From NCBI GenBank assembly GCA_034007745.1, contig JAVEQI010000007.1, positions 1-64,000 of the forward strand: DNA of 64,000 nt, in the 5' to 3' direction. The translations under genes and the position numbers were made by a program. This DNA comes from Desulforapulum sp034007745. GTDB taxonomy: Bacteria > Desulfobacterota > Desulfobacteria > Desulfobacterales > Desulfobacteraceae. This document shows, piece by piece, positions 53,443 to 60,786 of this stretch (position 1 is the stretch's first letter; every line of letters starts with the position of its first letter). The notes beneath the pieces were generated by a model. It worked only from the letters and a program-made list of their open reading frames with translations. It had not been told where the DNA came from and did no database searches.

Positions 53443-53967
53443 TTAGAAGTCGTCACCACTGGGAGTAATACTCCAGGCAGGGGAGCCTGCAGCCTGACTC
53501 TGTAAGCCAACCAATTCGGCGTCACTTGACATTGTGAAATATGCTGGGTTACCATCACCGTCAAGATCACCCATTGCATCAATTGCCATTTCCTGACCAT
53601 CATTATCGTTCGTATCTTTACCCACTGCGACGGCATATGCATAATAGACATCTCCAGCAGGTTCAAAACCAATCTTTTTATATGTTTCGTCTTCATTATC
53701 TGCCCATGCAACTTTTAAAGGTTTCGTGCCGGCCTCGTTACCGTTGACAGCACATGCAAGATACAGATCATTTTCAGCCTTATATGATTCCTGGGATGTT
53801 CTGATTGCACCTATATTGGTCCTGGCTTCTGCAGTTTTGGCCTTCATCTGGTAGTTTCTGAAATTTGGAATCGCAATGGCGGCAAGTATCCCGATAATGG
53901 CAACAACGATCATCAACTCAATCAATGTAAAACCTTTTTGATTTCTTTTAACCATTCTTAGTGTCAT
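53443..53967 (-). CDS. pilA: Major type IV pilin PilA
   Basis: A 174-residue prepilin. The 11-residue basic leader ends at K-G|FTLIELMIVVAIIGIL, the class IIIa signal with Glu5. The long helix runs to about residue 60, followed by a globular domain with two Cys-poor regions and a DGDGNPAYF loop near 145. I chose ATG 53967 because AAGGAG lies 8 nt upstream; two earlier ATGs are poorly spaced. The mature protein is larger than the short conductive-type pilin of Geobacter, so it should be an ordinary retractile pilin. A strong sigma-54 promoter lies upstream. Confidence 0.94.
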   Translation of the reverse strand: MTLRMVKRNQKGFTLIELMIVVAIIGILAAIAIPNFRNYQMKAKTAEARTNIGAIRTSQESYKAENDLYLACAVNGNEAGTKPLKVAWADNEDETYKKIGFEPAGDVYYAYAVAVGKDTNDNDGQEMAIDAMGDLDGDGNPAYFTMSSDAELVGLQSQAAGSPAWSITPSGDDF

Positions 53968-54029
53968 GTTCATCTCTCCTTGTTTTTGGTTCATTAAAAG
54001 TGATGCTTTCAGAATCGATATTACAATAA

Positions 54030-54045
54030 AGCAATGAGTATGCCA
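54030..54045 (-). promoter_or_regulatory. Sigma-54 (-24/-12) promoter of pilA
   Basis: The minus strand reads TGGCAT-N5-TTGCT with GG-N10-GC spacing. Its hexamers are the same as in the Hdr operon promoter. The start site would be near 54018, about 50 nt upstream of pilA. A PilR-like activator is encoded at 56298-57701. The rest of 53968-54291 contains no gene I can support. Confidence 0.8.
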
Positions 54046-54173
54046 CAACAAGACCCAACAAGAATTGGCTGTATAACTATCCGGTATTGCAATGAGTTTT
54101 TTTCACATCCTTCCCAAGCAGGCATAATAAAATTCTTTTACTATGCTTAAATTAACAAAAACAGTCTTTATCT

Positions 54174-54188
54174 TGACAAAAATTGTCA
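54174..54188. promoter_or_regulatory. Candidate upstream activating site for pilA
   Basis: TGACAA-AAA-TTGTCA, an inverted repeat about 160 bp upstream of the predicted pilA start site. TGTC-type half sites are known for PilR in Pseudomonas; an additional GGACAA follows at about 54193. Confidence 0.42.
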
Positions 54189-54291
54189 TGCCAGGACAAA
54201 CCACACATATCAAATAGGGGACAGACCACGTTTTTTATCCGATTCTTGATGGAAAAGGCGGTGCACACCAGAACACAACCTGTCAAAACCA

Positions 54292-54739
54292 TTGTTTGTG
54301 CAAAGAAATTGGGGACTAGTAAATAAAGGGGCCTATGGGGACAAGTACAAGAAGATGGTCGACTATGCAACACATGATCAAGGCGTCAAAGCTTCCCGGA
54401 AGCCCCTCCTACCTGCCCTATCTTGCCACACGGCTCTCGGTCTATTCGGCCGAGCACAGGACGGCGGCCGCCTTCCTGGAACAGATGATCAAAACCACCC
54501 GGAACGAGGAGATTGTAAGGCAGCTCAAGATGAGGCTTGAAACCGTCAGCTATCTTATTGTCCTTGAAAAACAGGTGATGGAATATAAGGAGAGGTTCGG
54601 TCTTTTTCCCAAAGATCTGGATGATCTTGTCACAGCAGGATTTTTAAAAGAAATTCCAAAAGACCCCCATGGCGGGAAAAACCTTATCATGGACAACAAC
54701 CGGGTCTACACCACAAGCCGGATGATCGAGCAGAAATAA
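54292..54739 (+). pseudogene. Truncated, frameshifted paralogue of the pilus TPR-like gene
   Basis: The C-terminal 100 codons (frame starting near 54380) match the C-terminal half of the gene at 51997-52902: GSPSYLPYLATRL, FLEQMIKTT, LKMRLE, and FPKDLDDLVTAGFLKEIPKDPHGG line up in order. The upstream match (DKYKKMVDYATH) lies in another frame, so a frameshift occurs near 54370-54385, and the first half including the membrane anchor is missing. It is on the opposite strand from its intact relative. It is probably a remnant of a duplicated pilus cluster. Confidence 0.7.
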
Positions 54740-55091
54740 TTTTTTTGCATCGTTCTGTTTTAAAAAAGATAAAACCTATGCCTCGAATTGTGACGGCCTA
54801 GGTTTCAATACAAAATCATGCTGTCAAGAGATGCTTGAATACGCCATATCTGTAAGAGACGGCTTGATCACAAATGCGGTAAAAAACAAAACCCTGTTAA
54901 AGTACACCCTGTTTTTAAAAGGCTTTATCAAGGAAATAGCGATTCTCTTGCCCCCGATCTTTTGAGGTGAAGCTGGATCTTGCATTATGATTCAAATATA
55001 ATTACAGTAAAAAGTAAAATATCAGTAAAATATTGAAAGACAAAATAACAACCTTGACAATTATGACAGTCCCTGGAAAGAGGAATAAACC
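54740..55091. other. Region with an unassigned open frame, about 54745-54964 (+)
   Basis: A plus-strand frame open for about 70 codons ends at TGA 54962-54964. It has no good start or ribosome site; a Met codon lies near 54830. The Cys-containing segment CDGLGFNTKSCCQEML looks protein-like, but I recognise no family. It could be the 3' end of a lost gene. The remainder is AT-rich leader DNA of the hicB remnant. Confidence 0.35.
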
Positions 55092-55322
55092 ATGCAAAAA
55101 GAATTTTACGTGGTCATTGAAAAAGATGAGGATGGTTTCTTTGTTGGTGAAGTCCCGGCGTTGAAAGGATGCTATGCTTAGGGCAGAAATGTTGAAGATT
55201 TAATGCGGAATATGCGTGATGTCATCGGGATGTGTCTTGAAGATGAAACCGATCCAGTTATTCAATATGAATTCATAGGCGTCCAGAAAGTGAGCATTGA
55301 AAATGAACCAGCCAATGCTTAA
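55092..55322 (+). pseudogene. hicB: HicB antitoxin gene with an in-frame amber codon
   Basis: A 76-codon frame with GAGGAA before the ATG. It reads as a complete HicB antitoxin (FYVVIEKDEDGFFVGEVPAL, then GCYA, GRNVEDLMRNMRDVIGM) except for a TAG at 55179-55181 where the family has Gln (CYAQG). A single C-to-T change would create it. The frame after the amber is intact and overlaps hicA by 20 nt, so the lesion is recent, a sequencing error, or suppressed. If translated only to the amber, the antitoxin would be inactive while hicA is intact. Confidence 0.85.
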
Positions 55323-55524
55323 GGCTGACCATGTGATAAAATCTTTAAAAAGGCACGGTTTCAATGTTATATGCCAAAAAGGTAGCCATATCCGTATGCA
55401 CCATAAAGACAGCAGGGTAACTACTATTCCTTCACACTCAGGCCAGGATATAGGTAAGGGCCTGCTGAGAAAAATACTTCGTGATACAGAACTGACCATG
55501 GCAGAACTAACTTTGGAATCTTGA
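55303..55524 (+). CDS. hicA: HicA mRNA interferase toxin
   Basis: A 73-residue HicA of the double-stranded-RNA-binding fold. The catalytic His lies in QKGSHIRMHH near residue 28, and IPSHSGQDIGKGLLRKIL matches the family's C-terminal half. I chose ATG 55303, overlapping the hicB frame by 20 nt; another ATG lies at 55315. It would cleave mRNA when free of HicB. The partner upstream carries an amber codon. Confidence 0.88.
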   Translation: MNQPMLKADHVIKSLKRHGFNVICQKGSHIRMHHKDSRVTTIPSHSGQDIGKGLLRKILRDTELTMAELTLES

Positions 55525-55573
55525 ACCGGTATAACGCTAAACAAATGGATTATAGTTCGTTGTGGCTGTAAAC

Positions 55574-55897
55574 CTATACCTCATCCAGGGATTTGTGGGT
55601 GGAATAAAGAATTTTTCCAACCCTGTCGATGTGGTCAACCAGCTCACGGTTGGTTATCCCTTCATAATGAACCACATCGACAAAATAGGGTATGGGCGCT
55701 TCCTGGTTTAATTTGACACTGAGCCTTACAACTGTATCCTCGGTGATGCCATGGCCCTTTATGGCTATATCGATGTCAGATCCTTTTTTGTAATTCTCCT
55801 TTGCCCGGGAACCAAAAACAACAGCCTGGCTTATCTCTTTAAAGGATGAGATCTCTTTGATGATAATAGCTCTGGTTTCTGGTTTTAAGCCGAACAT
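55574..55897 (-). CDS. mntA: MNT-type nucleotidyltransferase antitoxin
   Basis: A 107-residue minimal nucleotidyltransferase. GSRAKENYKKGSDIDIAI near residue 29 is the GS-x10-DxD catalytic motif, so it should be active. In HepT-MntA modules MntA adds AMP groups to HepT and neutralises it. It overlaps the hepT stop by 13 nt. The usual third catalytic Asp is in FVDVVHYE near 73. Confidence 0.9.
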   Translation of the reverse strand: MFGLKPETRAIIIKEISSFKEISQAVVFGSRAKENYKKGSDIDIAIKGHGITEDTVVRLSVKLNQEAPIPYFVDVVHYEGITNRELVDHIDRVGKILYSTHKSLDEV

Positions 55898-56301
55898 GAT
55901 TTCTTCTGTAAAAAATCATAAACCTGGGAAATAGCGTTAAAATATTTTGTTGAAATATTATCCACCGCCATTCTGAAAATCTTTTCCTCGTAGGTGTGTG
56001 CCATGAGATTCCTTTTTTCAAGCATATCCATCCAGATTTCACCATCTTCAATGATCTCGTAATGGAATGCCTGCTTTATGACTTCCCTTGGAAATTTTGC
56101 ATCCACCTGTTGGGCCTCAAGGTAATCCTTCAATGTTTTCCAGGCAAGTTCAAAAGTATACTCAAACCTTTGAACCATGCCTTCTTTTTCAAGATCTGAC
56201 AACCCATGAACCTGTAGAACCGAAATCTTCAGCTGTTTGTAGGCTTTTTCAAAGTTCTGGAACCTCTGCCGCCAGCGGACATCTTTGGTGTTGTCGTTCA
56301 T
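55885..56301 (-). CDS. hepT: HEPN-domain toxin of the HepT family
   Basis: A 138-residue all-helical HEPN protein of the HI0074 type. The RNase motif R-x4-H is intact in RNLMAHTYEE near residue 97, so it should be a functional RNase; the Tyr two residues after the His is the usual AMPylation site. Its ATG overlaps the pilR stop (ATGA), and it overlaps mntA. Toxin production is thus tied to pilR translation. Confidence 0.9.
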   Translation of the reverse strand: MNDNTKDVRWRQRFQNFEKAYKQLKISVLQVHGLSDLEKEGMVQRFEYTFELAWKTLKDYLEAQQVDAKFPREVIKQAFHYEIIEDGEIWMDMLEKRNLMAHTYEEKIFRMAVDNISTKYFNAISQVYDFLQKKSCSA

Positions 56302-57701
56302 TTTTGTTCACCCTCCTCCTGCTTGCTCAAGCGGTACCGGAGGGATCTGAGGTTCAGGCCCAGAAGCTCTGCAGCCCTGTTCTTGTAGCCATCGGCAAGG
56401 GCCATGGCCTTTTTAATATATGCATCCTCGATGGTAAGGAGAATCTTGTCAAGATCGACTCCCTGGGCCACTTCCTCTAAATCGAAGCACTGCCCCTTAA
56501 TGCCTTCGACCCAGCGCCGTTTTTTGTGGAGAGAGATGGAAAGACTTTCGGGCAGGATGATGTTGGTGGACGAAAGGGCCACGCTACGTTCGATGAGGTT
56601 TTCAAGTTCTCTTACATTGCCGGGGAAGCTGTAGTTGTTGAGGAAATCGAGGGCGTAGGAGGAAAGTTTTGAGATGTTCTTGCCCATTTTTTCGGCATAC
56701 TTTTCCATGAAAAAACTTGCCAGGAGCTTGACATCGCCCTTTCGGTCCCGCAGGGGCGGTACCTTGATGGGGATCACGTTGAGCCGGAAGAACAGGTCTT
56801 CCCTGAAGTTGCCTTTGATCACCTCCTCTTCAAGCTGCCTGTTGGTGGCGGATATGATCCTCACATCGACCTCAAACTCCCGGGTTCCGCCAACGGGCTT
56901 GACCTTGGTCTCCTGCACGGCCCTGAGAAGCTTTACCTGGAGCATGAGAGGGAGTTCACCTATCTCATCAAGGAAAATGGTTCCGGTGTGGGCGGCCTCG
57001 AACAACCCCTTTTTTTCGGCAAATGCCCCTGTGAATGCACCCTTTACATGGCCGAAGAACTCACTTTCAATCAGGGTGTCGGGGATGCCGCCGCAGTTGA
57101 CAACCACAAACGGCCGGTCCCGGCGGTCGCTCATATCGTGTATGGCCCTGGCAATCAACTCCTTGCCGGTTCCGCTCTCTCCTGAGATAAGGACGTTGGT
57201 CGTTGTTCTGGCCACCTGGCTGACCAAGTCGTAGATGCGCATCATGCCGGGGCTGTTACCGATCATGCTGCCGAAATGAACAAGGGTTTCAGAGTGGGTG
57301 CATTGGGACGGTTTTTTGTCTCCCGACAGTTTAAGGTTCAGGGCTTTTTTAAGGGTGGCTTTGAGTTCTGCGTTGTCAAAAGGCTTGGGGACAAAGTCAA
57401 AGGCGCCCTCGTTCATGGCCTCGACCGCTATCTCCGTGGTTGAGTAGGCGGAAATGAGAACGACCACGGTTTCAGAGTCTTTTTTTCTGGCGGCCCTCAG
57501 CACATCAAGGCCTGTGAGATCCCCAAGGCGAATATCCGACAGAACTATATCAAAGCTGTGCTTCTCTATCAAGCCCAAGGCCTGCCTGCCGCTGCTCGCA
57601 AGGGAAACCTCATACTCCTCCTGAACGAGGAGCAGCTCTAGGAATTCGCGCATGCTCAACTCATCGTCAACCACCAGAATGCTTGGGGCCGGGAGTGTCA
57701 C
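56298..57701 (-). CDS. pilR: PilR-like sigma-54 response regulator (REC-AAA+-Fis)
   Basis: A 467-residue NtrC-family regulator. The receiver domain (about 7-125) has phospho-acceptor Asp in IVLSDIRLGDLTG near 56 and Lys in VPKPFD near 106. The AAA+ domain has Walker A GESGTGKE near 177, GAFTGA near 228 and Walker B GTIFLDEIGE. The HTH ends the protein (NRAAELLGLNLRSLRYRL). The nearby pilA promoter is a good sigma-54 site, so it is likely PilR. No PilS kinase is in the window. The start is GTG directly after the pyrC stop, with AAGGAGAG as ribosome site. Confidence 0.9.
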   Translation of the reverse strand: MTLPAPSILVVDDELSMREFLELLLVQEEYEVSLASSGRQALGLIEKHSFDIVLSDIRLGDLTGLDVLRAARKKDSETVVVLISAYSTTEIAVEAMNEGAFDFVPKPFDNAELKATLKKALNLKLSGDKKPSQCTHSETLVHFGSMIGNSPGMMRIYDLVSQVARTTTNVLISGESGTGKELIARAIHDMSDRRDRPFVVVNCGGIPDTLIESEFFGHVKGAFTGAFAEKKGLFEAAHTGTIFLDEIGELPLMLQVKLLRAVQETKVKPVGGTREFEVDVRIISATNRQLEEEVIKGNFREDLFFRLNVIPIKVPPLRDRKGDVKLLASFFMEKYAEKMGKNISKLSSYALDFLNNYSFPGNVRELENLIERSVALSSTNIILPESLSISLHKKRRWVEGIKGQCFDLEEVAQGVDLDKILLTIEDAYIKKAMALADGYKNRAAELLGLNLRSLRYRLSKQEEGEQK

Positions 57702-58982
57702 CTATACTCTCCTTTGGAAAATAATTCTCCCTTCGACCATGGTGAGGAACGCCTCTCCCTTGACCTTTAAACCGGCAAAGGGCGTGTTTCTGCTCTTTGA
57801 AAAAAAGATGCCGGGATCTATAACATGATCCTTATCAGGGTCAATGACTGTTATATCTGCTGGATTTCCAGGCACCAGGCGGTTATCGATACCGAGGAAC
57901 AGGGCAGGGTTTCTTGACATCTTTTCCACCAGGGTTTCCATGGAGATCAATTCATCGTGCACAAGCTTTAATGAAAGGGCAAGCGACGTTTCAAGGCCAA
58001 TGATCCCAAACGCTGCCTGGTCAAACTCGACCTCTTTTTCAAGGGGTGAGTGGGGAGCGTGATCCGTTGCAATGCAGTCGATGGTGCCGTCGATCAACCC
58101 TTGGATCACGGCCAGTCTGTCTTTTTCGGTTCTCAGGGGCGGATTCATCTTGGCGTGGGTGTCGTAATCGGTCACAGCCTCGTCCGTGAGGGTGAAATAG
58201 TGGGGAGCGGTCTCACAGGTCACCTTTATCCCCCGCTTTTTGCCCTGGCGGATTGCCGCAACCGACTCTTCACAGCTCACATGGGCGATGTGCACCCTTG
58301 CATTGGTTAGTTCTGCCAGGGCAATCTCCCGCATGACCATGATGCTCTCGGCCGCATTGGGAATCCCCCTGATGCCGAGCCTTGTGGCAACTGCTCCCTC
58401 GTTCATGGCCCCATCCCCTGCAAGGGAGAGTTCCTCCGAGTGAGAGATCACGGGAAGGCCTAAACCTGCTGCATACTCCATGGCCCGGCGCATCACCCTC
58501 GCGTTGTCAACGGGGCGTCCATCGTCGGTGATGGCGACCATCCCCGCCTGGCGCATATCCCCATACTCGGCAAGGGTATCGCCCTTGAGCCCGCGGGTGA
58601 TGGCCCCCACGGGATAGACCCGGCAGAGGCGGGCCTCTTTTGCCCGCTCCAGGACAAACCTCGTCACCTGGGCGCTGTCGTTCACAGGATTTGTGTTGGG
58701 CATGGGGCAGACGGCCGTGAAACCGCCATGGGCGGCGGCCATGAGGCCCGAATGTATTGTCTCCTTGTACTCGTGGCCGGGTTCCCTCAGGTGAACATGT
58801 ACATCAATCAGACCGGGGACAAGGATCATACCCGTGACATCGATGGTTTCGATGCCGGGTTCAGGATCTGCGGCGCCTGGATCCAGAAATCCATGGACAA
58901 GCCCGTCCTTTATCAGGAGATCCCTTTGTTCATTCATGTTGCCCGGATCGACAATGTGTGCGCCCTTAAACCGTGTCAGCAT
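57702..58982 (-). CDS. pyrC: Dihydroorotase
   Basis: A 426-residue class I dihydroorotase of pyrimidine synthesis, closing carbamoyl aspartate to dihydroorotate. The zinc motif DVHVHLREPG is near residue 57; SHSEE near 175, HIAHVS near 230, and the Asp in ATDHAPHS near 300 complete the metal site. I chose ATG 58982 (GGGAGTAAAA) over an earlier frame opening that lies within pyrB. It overlaps the pyrB stop by 17 nt. Confidence 0.96.
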   Translation of the reverse strand: MLTRFKGAHIVDPGNMNEQRDLLIKDGLVHGFLDPGAADPEPGIETIDVTGMILVPGLIDVHVHLREPGHEYKETIHSGLMAAAHGGFTAVCPMPNTNPVNDSAQVTRFVLERAKEARLCRVYPVGAITRGLKGDTLAEYGDMRQAGMVAITDDGRPVDNARVMRRAMEYAAGLGLPVISHSEELSLAGDGAMNEGAVATRLGIRGIPNAAESIMVMREIALAELTNARVHIAHVSCEESVAAIRQGKKRGIKVTCETAPHYFTLTDEAVTDYDTHAKMNPPLRTEKDRLAVIQGLIDGTIDCIATDHAPHSPLEKEVEFDQAAFGIIGLETSLALSLKLVHDELISMETLVEKMSRNPALFLGIDNRLVPGNPADITVIDPDKDHVIDPGIFFSKSRNTPFAGLKVKGEAFLTMVEGRIIFQRRV

Positions 58983-59904
58983 TTTTACTCCCTCCTGCAA
59001 CCAGGTAAAAAAGGGCCATTCTAAGGGCCACACCATTTGTCACCTGGTCTAAGATTACGGCGTTTGCGCCGTTGGCCACCTGGTTTGTAATCTCGACTCC
59101 CCGGTTCAAGGGCCCCGGATGCATCACAATGGCATCCCCTGCTGCAAGCTTCAGCCTCCGCTCGTTGAGTCCGTAAAGGGTCGCATACTCCCTTTCAGTT
59201 GGAAAGAGGATGTTCTCCTGGCGTTCCTTCTGGATGCGCAGCATCATGATCACATCAGCATTTTCAACGCAGGAATCCATGTCCGGGGCGACCTTGCACC
59301 CAAGGGATTCAACCCCCTTTGGAATCATGGTTGCCGGGGCTGCCACGGTGACATTTGCCCCCATCATGGTAAAGCCTGCGATGTTGGACCTTGCCACCCT
59401 GGAATGACTGATGTCTCCCACGATGGAGATGTTGAGACCTGACAGCTTTCCCTTTTTCTCCCGCACGGTCATGAGGTCCAGAAGGGCTTGGGTGGGATGG
59501 CCATGGATGCCGTCCCCGGCGTTGATAACCGAAGAGTTTACATGCTTTGCAATCAGATGGGGGGCTCCGGATGAGGGGTGACGGATAACTATGATGTCCG
59601 GATTCATGGCCTCGAGGGTTCTTGCCGTATCGATAAGGGTTTCACCCTTGACTATGCTGCTTGTGCTTTTGGACAGGGAGATCGAATCTGCGCTAAGTCT
59701 TTTTGCCGCAATGTCAAACGAGCTTCTGGTCCGGGTGCTCGGCTCCTGGAACAGGAGAATTATGGTCTTTCCCCTGAGGGTGGGCACCTTTTTAACCGCC
59801 CTTTTGGAGATCCCCTTCATTCCCTCGGCCGTGTCAAGAATCATGGTAATATCCTGGACAGACAGGGCCTCTATATCAAGGATATCCTTATGTTCAAAAC
59901 GCAT
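58966..59904 (-). CDS. pyrB: Aspartate carbamoyltransferase catalytic subunit
   Basis: A 312-residue transcarbamylase making carbamoyl aspartate. The carbamoyl-phosphate motif FQEPSTRTRSSFD is near residue 51, and MHPGPLNRGVEI near 262 replaces the ornithine-enzyme HCLP motif, so it is PyrB. The regulatory subunit PyrI is not seen, as in the non-feedback-type bacterial enzymes that pair with class I dihydroorotase. It is first in pyrB-pyrC-pilR. Confidence 0.97.
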   Translation of the reverse strand: MRFEHKDILDIEALSVQDITMILDTAEGMKGISKRAVKKVPTLRGKTIILLFQEPSTRTRSSFDIAAKRLSADSISLSKSTSSIVKGETLIDTARTLEAMNPDIIVIRHPSSGAPHLIAKHVNSSVINAGDGIHGHPTQALLDLMTVREKKGKLSGLNISIVGDISHSRVARSNIAGFTMMGANVTVAAPATMIPKGVESLGCKVAPDMDSCVENADVIMMLRIQKERQENILFPTEREYATLYGLNERRLKLAAGDAIVMHPGPLNRGVEITNQVANGANAVILDQVTNGVALRMALFYLVAGGSKNADTV

Positions 59905-59983
59905 TTCGTCTTTCCTATCCGTTGTTGTTTTTTATAAAACTCCCACTGAGCTGACCGCCGGACATTTGGTTTCACTGGGGCCG

Positions 59984-60019
59984 CCACAAAAGGCGACCAC
60001 AGGGGATCGCCCCTACAGC
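59984..60019. repeat. REP-like palindrome (repeat C), third copy
   Basis: CACAAAAGGCGACC...GGATCGCCCCTACAG, the same consensus as at 10513-10544. It lies between pyrB and lepB, next to repeat B. Confidence 0.68.
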
Positions 60020-60021
60020 CA

Positions 60022-60060
60022 TCCATTCACTCCCTACCACCCACTAATCACTACTAATCA
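60022..60060. repeat. Heptamer repeat B, copy 3, overlapping the lepB stop
   Basis: CACTCCC, TACCACC, CACTAAT, CACTACT-type units in roughly 7-nt register. The stop codon of lepB (60058-60060) is part of the array. Confidence 0.7.
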
Positions 60061-60681
60061 ACGCAAAACATCCCCAAGCCGATCCCAGCGAACCCCAAAA
60101 GCCTCCCTGTTCCACGACCAGTAGATGAGAAAGGCCTTGCCCCGGACGGCCTTTAGATCCACGAAGCCCCAGAACCTTGAATCATGGCTGTTGTCACGGT
60201 TGTCGCCCATTACAAACAGCGAATTTTCAGGAACAGTTATCGGCCCGAAGTTGTCCCTGACCGTAAAGTGTCCTGGAATAATCTTTGGATCCTTGTAAAT
60301 GGCGTAGGGTTCGTCCTCCTGGAGGTTTCCGTTCACATAGAGTTTTTTATCTTTGATCTCGATGGTGTCGCCGGCAACCCCTATCACCCGTTTGATAAAA
60401 TCTTTTTTTGGATCTTCCGGGTACTTGAACACAACGATGTCCCGTGGTTCAGGATCACTAAGGGAGATAAGGGTCTTACCGTCGGTAAAGGGGATCTTTA
60501 CCCCATAGGTAAACTTGTTGACAAGTATATGATCTCCGATGAGGAGGGTGTTTTTCATGGATCCAGAAGGGATCTTGAACGCCTGGATCAGGAAGGTCCG
60601 GATAAACAGAGCCAGGATAACGGCGATGATTATAGCTTCGATGTTTTCACGAAGGGTGCTCTTTTTTTTATCAATGCTCAT
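60058..60681 (-). CDS. lepB: Signal peptidase I
   Basis: A 207-residue membrane protease that removes signal peptides. The nucleophile Ser is in PSGSMKNTL near residue 36 and the general-base Lys in KRVIGVAGD near 98, followed by GDNRDNSHDSR near 155. One N-terminal membrane anchor (about 12-30) is seen. The size suits the small Gram-positive-like and deltaproteobacterial form. The start has AAGACATTTA only, a weak ribosome site. Confidence 0.96.
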   Translation of the reverse strand: MSIDKKKSTLRENIEAIIIAVILALFIRTFLIQAFKIPSGSMKNTLLIGDHILVNKFTYGVKIPFTDGKTLISLSDPEPRDIVVFKYPEDPKKDFIKRVIGVAGDTIEIKDKKLYVNGNLQEDEPYAIYKDPKIIPGHFTVRDNFGPITVPENSLFVMGDNRDNSHDSRFWGFVDLKAVRGKAFLIYWSWNREAFGVRWDRLGDVLR

Positions 60682-60786
60682 TTAAATGTCTTCTCTTTTG
60701 GGAAACCGCCGCCTGGGTGCAATGACCGTTGGTCACGGTTTCATCGTTCGCTGGGTTGGAAGCCATACATCGTTGCTGCCCATGGG

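Noticed and set aside
53443..53967. PilA as a short conductive Geobacter-type pilin
   Set aside because: The mature pilin is about 163 residues with a full globular domain, unlike the roughly 60-residue conductive-type pilin.
60682..60786. Riboswitch or small RNA between the DUF39 gene and lepB
   Set aside because: Only a 5-bp inverted repeat (TGACC/GGTCA) is visible; no conserved aptamer could be recognised.
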